A stretch of DNA of 64,000 nt from Qipengyuania flava (GTDB lineage Bacteria > Pseudomonadota > Alphaproteobacteria > Sphingomonadales > Sphingomonadaceae): contig NZ_JAASQU010000003.1 of the NCBI RefSeq assembly GCF_011762005.1, forward strand, positions 1 to 64,000, read 5' to 3'. The notes beneath the pieces were generated by a model. It had not been told where the DNA came from, made no database searches, and saw only the letters and a list, made by a program, of their open reading frames with translations. How positions within the stretch are numbered: the first letter of the stretch is position 1; each line of letters opens with the position of its first letter. Made by a program: the position numbers and the translations under genes. Positions 9,848-18,651 of the stretch are shown here, one piece after another.

Positions 9848-10408
9848 CTAGACGGTCTCAAGCGTCACATTGCCATTGGTGAAGACGCAGACGTCGGCGG
9901 CTACCGCCATCGCCTTGCGCGCGATCGCTTCGGGATCGTCTTCGTAATCGACCAGCGCCTTGGCCGCGCTGAGCGCATAATTGCCGCCCGAACCGATCGC
10001 CGCGATACCGCCTTCAGGCTCGAGCACGTCGCCATTGCCGGTGAGGACAAGGAGGTTCTCCTTGTCCGCGACGATCATCAAAGCTTCGAGATTGCGCAGA
10101 TATTTGTCGGTGCGCCAGTCCTTGGTCAGCTCGACCGCGGCACGTAGCAATTGGCCATTGTGCTGCTCGAGCTTTTTCTCGAGCCGTTCGAACAGCGTGA
10201 AGGCATCGGCGGTCGCACCGGCGAACCCCGCCACGACCTTCTCGCCCTCACCAATCCGGCGGACCTTGCGCGCATTGGGCTTCATCACCGTATTGCCCAT
10301 GGAGACCTGTCCGTCCCCGGCAATCACGGTGGTATCGCCGCGCTTGACGCCGATGATGGTGGTGGAATGCCACTGGGTCAGCCCGTGGCGATTGTCTCTG
10401 TCGTCCAT
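9848..10408 (-). CDS. hslV: ATP-dependent protease HslUV, peptidase subunit HslV
   Basis: A 186-residue Ntn-hydrolase of the proteasome beta-subunit type. The sequence [13 protein letters not shown] places the catalytic N-terminal threonine at about residue 16, after removal of a short propeptide, as in other alphaproteobacterial Hsl[14 protein letters not shown] and the NARKVRRI stretch are family signatures. It forms the double hexameric chamber capped by HslU, encoded just downstream. Confidence 0.96.
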   Translation of the reverse strand: MDDRDNRHGLTQWHSTTIIGVKRGDTTVIAGDGQVSMGNTVMKPNARKVRRIGEGEKVVAGFAGATADAFTLFERLEKKLEQHNGQLLRAAVELTKDWRTDKYLRNLEALMIVADKENLLVLTGNGDVLEPEGGIAAIGSGGNYALSAAKALVDYEDDPEAIARKAMAVAADVCVFTNGNVTLETV

Positions 10409-10468
10409 GCCGCGCGATATGGGGCGTGCGACGCGGGGGTCAAGCCGCGCCGGCTGCCGCGGGCCGAC

Positions 10469-10927
10469 TTACTGGCCCGGGCCGACACCCGGCTGGGTGA
10501 CCGCGCCGATATTGCCGAACAGGTCCTCGAGGAAGCTGCGCTCGCGACCCAGCGTCGGCGTCGCATCGCCATCGGGGCTGAGGAACGCGACCTGGTCCAT
10601 CCCCGTGCGATCTGCCGAGACGACATTCCCCGCCTCGTCGAACTTCACCGCCAGTACCGAATGTTCGCGGATACGCGGCCGCACGAAGGGTTTGCGCCCC
10701 GTCGTGCTGGACACGTAATACCAGGTCTTCTGACCATACTGGCTTTCGAAAGTCGGGCGCCCCAGCGTCCCGGCGACGCTCTGCTCATTGTCGATCCCGG
10801 GCTGCACCGATTGCACCAGCGTGGCGTCGACGATGTAGCCGCGCGGTTCGCGGATTGCGCTGCAGCCGGTGGCGGCGATGGCAGCCGCGCCGACAACGGC
10901 AAGGCCCAGAATTTTCGACCTGTTCAT
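10469..10927 (-). CDS. bamE: Outer membrane assembly lipoprotein BamE
   Basis: A 152-residue lipoprotein. The signal peptide ends in lipobox AATGC with the lipidated cysteine at 22. The body has the SmpA/OmlA (BamE) motifs VQPGIDNEQSVAGTLGRPTF and TWYYVSS, which contribute to the BAM complex that inserts beta-barrel proteins into the outer membrane. It lies 60 bases upstream of hslV on the same strand. An extra Gly/Pro-rich tail after residue 125 is common in sphingomonads. Confidence 0.9.
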   Translation of the reverse strand: MNRSKILGLAVVGAAAIAATGCSAIREPRGYIVDATLVQSVQPGIDNEQSVAGTLGRPTFESQYGQKTWYYVSSTTGRKPFVRPRIREHSVLAVKFDEAGNVVSADRTGMDQVAFLSPDGDATPTLGRERSFLEDLFGNIGAVTQPGVGPGQ

Positions 10928-11089
10928 GGGAACAGCAAATCTCCGTCTTTCGGCAGGCGCTTGGCCGCGAGCGGCCGCCTCCCTATATGCTTGGCGAACG
11001 CCTTAATCCGAAAGCGTCGGCCCATGCAACTCGGCATTGGGGACCGCTTGGGGATCGCGGCCTGTATTGCCGCTGAACGGAGTAGTTTC

Positions 11090-11605
11090 GTGTCCTTCTT
11101 CTCTCGCCTGTTCTCGACTCAACCCGACCCGCGCGAGGAATGGCGCGCGCTGTGGCACCGCACCGTGGCCGAGGCGCGCGATCCTGACTGGTACCGCATG
11201 TGCGGCGTCGCCGACAGCGTCGAGGGTCGCTACGACATGATCACGCTGGTGCTGACGCTGGTCATGCTGCGGCTGGAGGATGAAGGCGGCATGGAAGCCA
11301 GCACCGCGCGGCTGACCGAACTGTTCGTCGAAGACATGGAAGGTCAGATGCGCGAAGCCGGTATCGGCGATCCGACCGTGGGCAAGAAGATCAACGCGCT
11401 GATGGAAAGCATGAACGGACGCATCGGCGCCTATCGCGAAGGCCTGCGCAGCGATACCAAGGTGCTGGTCGAAGCGGTGCGCCGCAACGTCACCATGGCG
11501 CAGCCCGACGAAGCCGAAGCGCTGGTCCAGTGCATGGCGGCGCTGCACGCGCGGCTCGCCCGGACCGATGTCAGCCAGCTCCGCGCAGGGGAGATCGCGG
11601 CATGA
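11090..11605 (+). CDS. Ubiquinol-cytochrome c chaperone family protein
   Basis: A 171-residue protein of the UQCC1/CBP3 chaperone domain family, which helps assembly of cytochrome bc1. Conserved features are the long helical stretch with FVEDMEGQMREAGIGDPTVGKK and the MNGRIGAYREGL motif. I place the start at the GTG at 11090 (VSFFSRLFS), preceded by an ACGGAG ribosome site. An ATG at 11024 would add 22 weakly conserved residues. The stop overlaps the DUF177 start in an ATGA. Confidence 0.85.
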   Translation: MSFFSRLFSTQPDPREEWRALWHRTVAEARDPDWYRMCGVADSVEGRYDMITLVLTLVMLRLEDEGGMEASTARLTELFVEDMEGQMREAGIGDPTVGKKINALMESMNGRIGAYREGLRSDTKVLVEAVRRNVTMAQPDEAEALVQCMAALHARLARTDVSQLRAGEIAA

Positions 11606-12138
11606 GCGCGCCCGAACTCTCTCGTCCGGTAAAGCCCCGTGCTCTCCCGGCCGAACCGCTGACGATCGAAGCGAACGATGCCGAGCGCCTCGCGCTGGCC
11701 GATCGATTTGCAGTGACCGCGATCGCCGCGCTCACCGCGACGGTGGAATTCGCCACCGAGGACGAAGCGGTGCTCGCCAACGGTACCCTGTCCGCCACCA
11801 TCACCCAGCCCTGCGCGGTGACGCGCGAGGAGCTATCCTATGCGGTCGAAGAGCCACTTGCTCTGCGCTTCGTCCCCGCTGGATCGCTGCCCGAGCACGC
11901 GCCCGACGAGGAGATCGAACTCGACAGCGAGGATCTCGACGAGATCGAATATGAAGGCGACAGCTTCGACCTCGGCGAGGCGATCGCGCAGACGCTTGCC
12001 CTCGCGATCGATCCCTATCGCGAAGGCCCTGACGCCGATGAAGCGCGCAAGAAGGCCGGCATTGTCAGCGACGAGGACCACGCCCCGAGCGGCCCACTGG
12101 CGGAAGCGCTGGCCGGACTCAAGAAGGACGGACGATGA
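11602..12138 (+). CDS. DUF177 (YceD-type) protein
   Basis: A 178-residue acidic protein of the DUF177/YceD family, linked in other bacteria to 23S rRNA accumulation. It has the conserved central CAVTREELSYAVEEPLALRF segment, followed by the typical acidic stretch and DLGEAIAQTLALAIDPY. Start at the ATG that overlaps the upstream stop (ATGA), so the frame is coupled to the bc1 chaperone gene. It does not sit next to rpmF as in many bacteria; here it follows the chaperone, an order common in sphingomonads. Confidence 0.85.
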   Translation: MSAPELSRPVKPRALPAEPLTIEANDAERLALADRFAVTAIAALTATVEFATEDEAVLANGTLSATITQPCAVTREELSYAVEEPLALRFVPAGSLPEHAPDEEIELDSEDLDEIEYEGDSFDLGEAIAQTLALAIDPYREGPDADEARKKAGIVSDEDHAPSGPLAEALAGLKKDGR

Positions 12139-12566
12139 CCGCGCTATCCATCACCCCGGCAGTCGCGAACGAGCAGATGATCCGCGCGCTGGCGGCAGAG
12201 GGCCTGCCGGTCGAGGATCTTGCCGAAGAGGGGCGCCGCTTCTTTGCCTTCCACGATGGCCCGCAATGGATCGGCTTTGGCGGAATCGAAGGCGATGGGC
12301 CCGACCGCATTCTGCGCTCGCTCGTCATTAGCGGCACTGCGCGGGGAAAGGGCACGGGGGCCGAGGCGGTTGCCTTGCTCGAAAGCGAAGCACGCCGCGA
12401 TGGTGCCGCTCGGTTGCATCTGCTGACGACCACCGCAGGCGATTTCTTCCGCAAGCTCGGCTATCGCGATTGCCCCAGAGGCGAGGCCCCCGAGCGGGTT
12501 GCCTCTTCGCGGGAATTCGCTGCTCTATGCCCCGCCAGCGCGGACTATCTGGTCAAGCGCCTGTAA
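12135..12566 (+). CDS. GNAT acetyltransferase, ArsN2-like
   Basis: A 143-residue acetyltransferase of the GNAT fold. The acetyl-CoA loop reads SGTARGKGTG, and the C-terminal FFRKLGYRDCPRGEAPE...CPASA pattern is the one seen in ArsN2-type arsenic-resistance acetyltransferases. No ars genes are nearby, so an arsenic role is only a family hint. It overlaps DUF177 by four bases (ATGA). It converges on the duplicated ssb tail 48 bases downstream. Confidence 0.75.
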   Translation: MTALSITPAVANEQMIRALAAEGLPVEDLAEEGRRFFAFHDGPQWIGFGGIEGDGPDRILRSLVISGTARGKGTGAEAVALLESEARRDGAARLHLLTTTAGDFFRKLGYRDCPRGEAPERVASSREFAALCPASADYLVKRL

Positions 12567-12614
12567 TCCGCCCAACCGAAGCGGATAGGGCCCGAGACGG
12601 GCAGTGCCAGCTTG

Positions 12615-12661
12615 GCCCGCCAGCGGGCTAGCCACGATCAGAAGGGAATGTCGTCGTCGAG
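12615..12661 (-). repeat. 47-bp direct repeat, left copy (duplicated ssb 3' end)
   Basis: These 47 bases are identical to 16134-16180, where they encode the last SSB residues (LDDDIPF and stop) plus a GCCCGC-CA-GCGGGC hairpin. Here there is no ssb upstream; the copy starts five bases from the stop codon of the kinase-like/methyltransferase gene. It therefore looks like an attachment-site-like or target-duplication copy left by insertion of the 3.5-kb module. Identity ends abruptly on both sides. Confidence 0.95.
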
Positions 12662-12665
12662 AGCG

Positions 12666-14057
12666 CTAGTTGCGCTGGAACCAGTACAGCGTTCGGGTTG
12701 GCAGCACGTCTACTGCTTTCACAATCTGCGCGCGCTGCGACAGCAGATTGGCGAAAGTGTCGTTGTGATAGTGCGGGAAAATATCCGGCCGCTGCGACAG
12801 CAACAGCTGCACCATTGGATCTTCCTTATGGGGAAACTCGATCACCCCGGCAGGCGCCAGGGACACGAGCCAGTCGACGGCCATGTCGAGCGGGACGTTG
12901 CGCCCGATGGCGATGTGGTGAATGAACGCGAGTGCCAGGAGCGCATCGGGCTTGGCGCGCTTTGAAAGGCCCATTCGTTCTGCTTCGCCCCAGCCCTGCG
13001 AGGGACTGGGATTGGCGGCATCGAGCCACAGCGGCAACAGATCGAGTTGTTCCAATTGTGCGCGCTTGAAGGCGATCTCCAAAGCGCCGTGGTCGAAATC
13101 GAATCCGATGACCTTTCCGGCCCCAGACTCTAGCGCCGACTTCGAATAATCGCCCGTATTGCAGCCGATATCATAGAGCAGGCCGGGCTTGATGGCGGCA
13201 ACCGCCTCCTTTACCAGATCGTGCTTGGTCGCAGCTTCGGGAGCGGCGTAGCTGGTGTTGTTCGCGTATTCGCCCCACACCGTCTTGTGCGACGGGACTT
13301 CCATTTTCGCGATAGCCCCGCGCAGACCGCGAAGCATACCTTCGAAGCTCGAGCGTGGAAGGCGAGCCTCGCGGTACCGCGACGACCCCGTCGTCGACTG
13401 CACCGACCGGTTCTGCAACGTAGCCTGAGCGATAACGTGGGTAAGCACGGTCCAGTTGAGCCGCTTCCTCAGCGGAACAAGTTTAGCCAGGTCTTCGGGC
13501 GCAATGCCTTCGAGCGATCCGCGAAACCAGTGGTTCGGCTGGAGATCGAGCATCGACCACATCAGCAGCGGATTAAGAAACTGCATGCAGAATTGGCGAT
13601 GGGCGGCCCAGATCTCGCCGTCTTCATACGGGCGGATCGACAAGTGGTCGATATGCACCGGTCGGGTCCCGTCGAATTGCATGTTGTATGCAGTCGCATC
13701 GACCAGTGTGAAGTCCTCGGACAAAAGCTCGAGATGGAGGTCAAGGTGCGCCAGCGCGGCCGCTTTGTGCAGGCTGAAGCTCCATTCATACGGATATGAA
13801 ATGAACGGGATCTGCGGGTGTGAAAGGAGGACATCCGCCTGTTCGATCCCGACCTTCGATGCCTGTTCAGTCACATCGGTGAAATCGACCAGTTGGCCTC
13901 TGTCGACCAACTTTCGCATGACGCCGGCTTCTTCAGCACGCGCAAAATTACGAGCCGCACTGCCCGTAACCGAGCGGAACACCTTCTCGCCGATGCGGAA
14001 CACTCGGCCGTCCGGATCGCGAAACGAACCGGGGTCCAGGACTGCGCTGGCGCTCAT
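12666..14057 (-). CDS. NoeA-like fusion: kinase-like N-terminus and class I methyltransferase
   Basis: A 463-residue protein. The C-terminal half is a Rossmann-type SAM-dependent methyltransferase with motif I DIGCNTGDYS at 296-305. The N-terminal half has LVDATAYN (D120, N125) followed by HIDHLS (D137), which resembles the catalytic loop and metal aspartate of protein-kinase-fold phosphotransferases. This layout is like NoeA-type nodulation methyltransferases. Target unknown; a surface glycan is plausible from its operon. The ATG overlaps the small-protein stop (ATGA). It is the last gene of the module, ending five bases before the duplicated ssb tail. By eye its base composition is less GC-rich than the surrounding genes. 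Confidence 0.75.
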   Translation of the reverse strand: MSASAVLDPGSFRDPDGRVFRIGEKVFRSVTGSAARNFARAEEAGVMRKLVDRGQLVDFTDVTEQASKVGIEQADVLLSHPQIPFISYPYEWSFSLHKAAALAHLDLHLELLSEDFTLVDATAYNMQFDGTRPVHIDHLSIRPYEDGEIWAAHRQFCMQFLNPLLMWSMLDLQPNHWFRGSLEGIAPEDLAKLVPLRKRLNWTVLTHVIAQATLQNRSVQSTTGSSRYREARLPRSSFEGMLRGLRGAIAKMEVPSHKTVWGEYANNTSYAAPEAATKHDLVKEAVAAIKPGLLYDIGCNTGDYSKSALESGAGKVIGFDFDHGALEIAFKRAQLEQLDLLPLWLDAANPSPSQGWGEAERMGLSKRAKPDALLALAFIHHIAIGRNVPLDMAVDWLVSLAPAGVIEFPHKEDPMVQLLLSQRPDIFPHYHNDTFANLLSQRAQIVKAVDVLPTRTLYWFQRN

Positions 14058-14263
14058 TCGTCGCCGCTGGGCTTCTGGCGGCTAAACAGCGCTTTCACCT
14101 TGTACAGCGAAGTGCGGAAGAACAGCGTCGCCCCGGCAACAGCACCGATCGCTGCCTGCAGGACGATGCTGCCCGTCGCGGGATCGATATAGGCATGGGC
14201 CGGTGCAGATAGGCTGAGCATGGCGGTAAGGCCGACAAGCGAAACCATGGTTCTTTGAAGCAT
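14054..14263 (-). CDS. Small exported protein with YIDPATGS motif
   Basis: A 69-residue protein with a signal peptide (cleavage after APAHA, about residue 24), then YIDPATGS at 25-32, a hydrophobic segment at 33-49 and a short basic tail. The YIDPxTGS motif just after the signal peptide recurs in small proteins near surface-polysaccharide genes; their function is not established. The start at 14263 has an AAGGAA ribosome site, better than the upstream ATG at 14299. It is translationally coupled to the methyltransferase gene. Confidence 0.7.
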   Translation of the reverse strand: MLQRTMVSLVGLTAMLSLSAPAHAYIDPATGSIVLQAAIGAVAGATLFFRTSLYKVKALFSRQKPSGDE

Positions 14264-14331
14264 CGAGATTCCTTCGCAAGGGTTATGGGCTGCGGTCAAA
14301 AATGAAGCAGTTTGGCTAAAATCTTATTAAT

Positions 14332-15897
14332 CTACTCGGTAAAACTCGGCAGTGGGCGCCACTCGCGCGGAGTACCTGCCAAATCTGTCGCCGCCACCTG
14401 ATCCGGCGCAGGTGCGGGCCGCGGAGCTGCAGCGAATTCGCGCGCGCGGAAATCAGCCATCAATCGTCCGAGGGAATGCGTTCCGGAAACCTCGCCAGCG
14501 CTTTCACCGGGAACACGGATCGCGTAGAAAGTCGAATAGGACATCAGCAACTCACGCCGCGAAAGCTGTGGCCCGTCAATAAATGGCTGCGTGGGAGCGA
14601 TCCGCGATCCGTGATCGCCATGGATCAGGACGATCGCTTCGCGGCCCGCGGGAGTGAGATCGAGCGCCTCGATCAGCCGGTCGAGCCGCTGCTGTAGACA
14701 GCGAACCTGATCGGCATAGCCTATTTCGCGCGAAGCGACCGCGCCCGGCCCGTGCTCATCGAGCCAGTCGGATTCGGGTTTCACCGTGCAATCGGCGGCC
14801 AGCATATACGGATCATGCGGCAACAGAATATGCGCGAACTTCACTTCCCCCTCGCGCAAATCGGCAAGGTCAGCCACAAACCTGTCAAATTGGCCGAGCG
14901 AGGTAAGCGGGAATAGCTCGCTACGGTTGTTCGCCAGGCGGGCCGTGGGATCTGGGCGGATCCTGCCCGTGGCCGTGCGGATCGTCCTAGTCAGGTTGAA
15001 CATCGTAAAGCCGAACACTTTCGCTCGGTCTGTCGCGCTCAGTTCGGTGTCCAGCATAGAAGCCAGACCGGAACTTTCGAACGTCCTGCACCGTGTGAGC
15101 TTCTGCTTCACGCACAGATCGAAATATGCGGGGAGCAAGGCGTCGATGCGATATCCCATCGCATCAAGATCGGCGAAATAGGGGAGTTGCTCGGGTATCG
15201 AATATTCCGAAGCGATCGAATGGACTACGGGCTCGTCCTGCCCATAGGAGAACAGCGCCGGAAGCGAATTCAAGGTCTTCGCATGCGGACTGTAGGCGCG
15301 CGGGTAGACCTGAAACTCGTGCTTGGTGAAAAAGTCGACCTGTTCGGACCGCAAGTCCCGGTAAACCTCCGGCCCCAGCGCCATGCCGTCCAGCCCAAGA
15401 TAGGAGTCGAGCACCAGGTGAACGATCGCCGGGCGGTCCGCGCGATCTCGGTCGGGGTCCTGCAAGTTTTGCGCTTCGTTCTCGACTTCACGATGGCTGC
15501 CGTCGTTAAATGCCAGTTCGGCACCTTGGAAAAGGAGTACCGCAGCGGCCGCCGCGAAGAGAATCTTGACGAAAATTTCGCGGGCACAGAAAGCGATCAC
15601 CGCGAAAATGGCCCAGAAGCCAAGGAACCAGATAGCGGTTATCGATGCGTTCAGATCGACCAGCGTCGCTGCGAAGAGTGCCACGACGAGAAACCAAAGC
15701 CGCGGTTTGGCAGCTTGCTGGACGAGAGCCATCACCCCCCCGATCAGGGCGAGCGCCAGCATGGTTACGGCTACCTCGGGCCGAAAGAGCGGATAGCCAT
15801 TGAAGTTGAGAAGATTGAAGAAACTGGCCCACAGCGCGACAATCCACACGCAATGCGAGAGCCAGCGATCGCTCGTTCCTTCGTCCTGCATTCTCAT
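14332..15897 (-). CDS. Membrane alkaline-phosphatase-superfamily (sulfatase/phosphotransferase-like) protein
   Basis: A 521-residue protein with four membrane helices (about 13-125) and a periplasmic alkaline-phosphatase-fold domain. Visible site residues are D164 (VLDSY), T208 in AKTLNSLPALFS (nucleophile position of EptA/LtaS-like phosphotransferases), H362 in LPHDPY, and D429/H430 in HGDHG. This fits a phosphoethanolamine- or phosphoglycerol-type transferase, or a sulfatase, acting on a cell-surface glycan. The start has a strong GGAGGT site five bases upstream. First gene of the three-gene module. Confidence 0.75.
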   Translation of the reverse strand: MRMQDEGTSDRWLSHCVWIVALWASFFNLLNFNGYPLFRPEVAVTMLALALIGGVMALVQQAAKPRLWFLVVALFAATLVDLNASITAIWFLGFWAIFAVIAFCAREIFVKILFAAAAAVLLFQGAELAFNDGSHREVENEAQNLQDPDRDRADRPAIVHLVLDSYLGLDGMALGPEVYRDLRSEQVDFFTKHEFQVYPRAYSPHAKTLNSLPALFSYGQDEPVVHSIASEYSIPEQLPYFADLDAMGYRIDALLPAYFDLCVKQKLTRCRTFESSGLASMLDTELSATDRAKVFGFTMFNLTRTIRTATGRIRPDPTARLANNRSELFPLTSLGQFDRFVADLADLREGEVKFAHILLPHDPYMLAADCTVKPESDWLDEHGPGAVASREIGYADQVRCLQQRLDRLIEALDLTPAGREAIVLIHGDHGSRIAPTQPFIDGPQLSRRELLMSYSTFYAIRVPGESAGEVSGTHSLGRLMADFRAREFAAAPRPAPAPDQVAATDLAGTPREWRPLPSFTE

Positions 15898-16077
15898 TCT
15901 GACCTCCCCCCTGAACCGGGCGAAGTAGGTGGAACTTGGTTAAGATGCGCTAAAAGGAGCGGGATGGGCTGATCCGGCGGGGGCGGCTTCGGACCCGAGC
16001 CACGGCAAGAATTTCATAGCTGTGGTTACTTGTGATCGGCGCGTATAGTCGCAACCGGCCGGCATTATAGGCAAAAC

Positions 16078-16105
16078 GGCCTTCCTCCTGTGAAGGAAGA
16101 AGGCC
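16078..16105 (-). terminator. Rho-independent terminator downstream of ssb
   Basis: On the minus strand an 11-bp stem (GGCCTTCTTCC / GGAGGAAGGCC, one G-U pair) with a six-base loop is followed by TTTT. It lies 52 bases past the ssb stop. It would end ssb transcription before the AP-superfamily gene. Confidence 0.8.
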
Positions 16106-16133
16106 TTGTCCATCATGATCACGAAAGGCGTTT

Positions 16134-16180
16134 GCCCGCCAGCGGGCTAGCCACGATCAGAAGGGAATGTCGTCGTCGAG
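16134..16180 (-). repeat. 47-bp direct repeat, right copy (native ssb 3' end)
   Basis: This copy is the authentic end of ssb (codons for LDDDIPF and the stop) plus 23 bases of trailer containing the perfect hairpin GCCCGC-CA-GCGGGC. It is identical over 47 bases to 12615-12661. The two copies bracket a unit of 3519 bp. Confidence 0.95.
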
Positions 16181-16705
16181 GTCGTCGTAGTTCGAGCCGC
16201 CGCCCGCGCTGCCGCCCGACGATCCGCCGCCGCCCTGGTTCCAGCCGCCGCCATTATCGCCGCCCTGCGAGCCGCCACCGTAGGAGCCACCGCCTCCGCC
16301 GCCGTAGCCGCCGCCGCGCTGGCCGCCACCGCCGCCGCCGCCCGATCCACCCTGGGCGCCATCGAGCATGGTCAGCGTACCGTTGAGGCCGCGCAGCACG
16401 ACTTCGGTCGAATAGCGATCATTGCCCGACTGGTCCTGCCATTTGCGCGTCTGCAACTGGCCTTCGATATAGACCTTGCTGCCCTTGCGCAGGAAGCGTT
16501 CGACCACGCCGACGAGTCCTTCGGAGAAGATCGCCACCGTGTGCCATTCGGTCCGTTCCTGGCGTTCGCCGGTGTTGCGGTCCTTCCAGGTTTCGCTGGT
16601 GGCGATGCGCAGATTCGCGACCTTGCCACCGTTCTGGAAGCTGCGGATTTCCGGGTCGGCGCCCAGGTTTCCGATCAGCATGACTTTGTTGAGGCTACCG
16701 GCCAT
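16157..16705 (-). CDS. ssb: Single-stranded DNA-binding protein
   Basis: A 182-residue SSB. The OB-fold (residues 1 to about 110, starting [21 protein letters not shown]) is followed by a Gly-rich linker with some Gln and Ser. It ends in the acidic tail DDLDDDIPF that binds replication and repair partners. The start has an AAGGAA site. Its last codons lie inside the 47-bp repeat, so insertion of the neighbouring module left the protein intact. Confidence 0.97.
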   Translation of the reverse strand: MAGSLNKVMLIGNLGADPEIRSFQNGGKVANLRIATSETWKDRNTGERQERTEWHTVAIFSEGLVGVVERFLRKGSKVYIEGQLQTRKWQDQSGNDRYSTEVVLRGLNGTLTMLDGAQGGSGGGGGGGQRGGGYGGGGGGSYGGGSQGGDNGGGWNQGGGGSSGGSAGGGSNYDDLDDDIPF

Positions 16706-16803
16706 CGAATCGTTCCTTCGTATCTGTTGGCGCTTGGCCTAACCGACGGTGCGAGTCGCATCTAGGGCCACGGGCGAGTTTCCCCCGTAGTGGAGGTGCT
16801 TGG

Positions 16804-18651
16804 TCACAACCCCGCCGCGGTCGCGATCCAGAAGGTCAGTCCGGCGAAGGCATAGGCCAGCGCGAAAAGGTAAACGACCATGAAGGTCGGCCACTTCCAG
16901 CCATTGGTTTCGCGCCGTGCGACCGCGATGGTCGAGATGCATTGCGGAGCGAAAACGAACCAGGCGAGGAAGGCCAGCGCGGTCGGCAGGGTCCACAGCG
17001 CAGCGATCTTGTCGGTCACGCCTTCGGCAGCAAGGTCCTCGTCCTCGGCATCGACCGCATAGGTCGTCGCGAGCGCGGAAACCGCTACCTCGCGCGCGGC
17101 CATTGCGGGGATCAGCGCGAGGCTCATCTCGCGGTTGAAACCGATCGGTTCGAGCACCGGATGCAGGCCGTCGGCAACCATCCCGGCGACGCTGGCGTCG
17201 AGCTGGCTTTCGCCCGGCTCGGCCTTGGGAAAGCTGAGCATCAGCCACAACGCGATGGTGACCACGAAGATGATCGTGCCCGCGCGGCGCAGGAAGACAT
17301 AGGCGCGATGCCACAGGCCGATGGCCAGATCCCTGACCCGCGGCATCTGGTAGCGCGGCATTTCCATGATGAAACCGCTTGCGGCGCCCTTGGCCAGCGT
17401 GTTGCGCAGCACCAGCGCCACCACCAGGGCGCCGACGATTCCGGCGAGGTAGAGCGCGAACAGCACCAGCCCCTGCAGGCCGATGCCGGGCCCGAGCGTG
17501 GTCTCGGGAATGACCGCGGCGATGATCACCGCATATACGGGCAGGCGCGCCGAACAGGTCATCAGCGGTGCGACGAGGATGGTCGTCAGCCGGTCCTTGG
17601 GATCGGGGATCGAGCGGGCAGCCATGATGCCGGGAATGGCGCAGGCGAAACTCGACAGCAGCGGGATGAAGCTTTTGCCCGACAGGCCGACACCGGCCAT
17701 CAGCCGGTCCATCAGGAAGGCCGCGCGCGCCATGTAGCCGGTCGCTTCCATCACCAGGATGAAGAAGAACAGGATCACGATCTGCGGCAGGAAGACCACC
17801 ACCGACCCGACCCCGGCGAGCACGCCCTCGGTCAGGAAGTCGCGGAAGAAACCGTCGGGCATGATGTCGGCGACCCAGCCCGAAATCGCGCCGACCGCGC
17901 CTTCCAGCGCATCGGCGAAAGGCGTGGCCCAGGCGAACACTGCCTGGAAAATCACGAACAGCAGGCCGAACAGGATGACCGGCCCGATCCACGGATTGAG
18001 GAGGACGCGGTCGACCCCGTTCTCGATCGTGTGCCGCGCCGAAGCCGACAGGATCGCGGCGCGCGCCATGTGCTTGGCGGCCAACCGGCGTTCGGGCAGC
18101 GTGATGTGCCAGCGCTTGTGGGCTTCCTCGTCGGCATGGCTTTCCGCCTCGGCGATCGCCGCGCACAATTCGTCGAGCCCCTTGCGGCGCACCGCAACGG
18201 TAGGGATCACGGGCACGCCGAGCGCGGCCGACAGCGCCGCAGCATCGAGAGTCAGCCCGTCGCGTTCGGCCAGGTCAACCATGTTGAGCGCAACCACCGT
18301 GGGTCGGCCGAGCTCGAGCACTTCCTGCGCGAACACCAGGTGCTGTTCGAGATTGGCGGCGTCGAGCACCAGCACGAGCACTTCGGGCAGCGCTTCGCCC
18401 TCGAATTCGCCGTGCACGACCTTGCGCGTGACGTCCTCGTCGGGGCTGGCGGCATCGAAACTGTAGGAACCGGGCAAGTCGATCAGTTCGAGCGGCTCGC
18501 CGCTTGGCAGAGTGAGCCGGCCCGCCTTGCGCTCGACCGTGACGCCGGGATAGTTGGCGATCTTCTGGCGCGCGCCGGTTAGCGCGTTGAACAGCGCCGA
18601 CTTGCCGGCGTTGGGATTGCCCACGAGGGCTGCAGTGCGATGACGGCTCAT
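16804..18651 (-). CDS. feoB: Ferrous iron transporter FeoB
   Basis: A 615-residue Fe(II) permease. The N-terminal G domain has G1 GNPNAGKS at 11-18, G3 DLPGSYSF and G4 NMVD near 121. A GDI-like helical spacer follows, then the paired Gate motifs with conserved cysteines (SFACAIPGIMAAR, TCSARLPVY). Somewhat shorter than E. coli FeoB but complete for the type. It overlaps feoA by four bases (ATGA). Confidence 0.95.
   Translation of the reverse strand: MSRHRTAALVGNPNAGKSALFNALTGARQKIANYPGVTVERKAGRLTLPSGEPLELIDLPGSYSFDAASPDEDVTRKVVHGEFEGEALPEVLVLVLDAANLEQHLVFAQEVLELGRPTVVALNMVDLAERDGLTLDAAALSAALGVPVIPTVAVRRKGLDELCAAIAEAESHADEEAHKRWHITLPERRLAAKHMARAAILSASARHTIENGVDRVLLNPWIGPVILFGLLFVIFQAVFAWATPFADALEGAVGAISGWVADIMPDGFFRDFLTEGVLAGVGSVVVFLPQIVILFFFILVMEATGYMARAAFLMDRLMAGVGLSGKSFIPLLSSFACAIPGIMAARSIPDPKDRLTTILVAPLMTCSARLPVYAVIIAAVIPETTLGPGIGLQGLVLFALYLAGIVGALVVALVLRNTLAKGAASGFIMEMPRYQMPRVRDLAIGLWHRAYVFLRRAGTIIFVVTIALWLMLSFPKAEPGESQLDASVAGMVADGLHPVLEPIGFNREMSLALIPAMAAREVAVSALATTYAVDAEDEDLAAEGVTDKIAALWTLPTALAFLAWFVFAPQCISTIAVARRETNGWKWPTFMVVYLFALAYAFAGLTFWIATAAGL

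Noticed and set aside
8405-10147. A 580-codon plus-strand frame opposite hslVU
   Set aside because: hslV and hslU are unmistakable on the minus strand; the plus product has no recognisable domain.
16942-18582. A 546-codon plus-strand frame opposite feoB
   Set aside because: FeoB G-motifs are intact on the minus strand and the plus frame is compositional.
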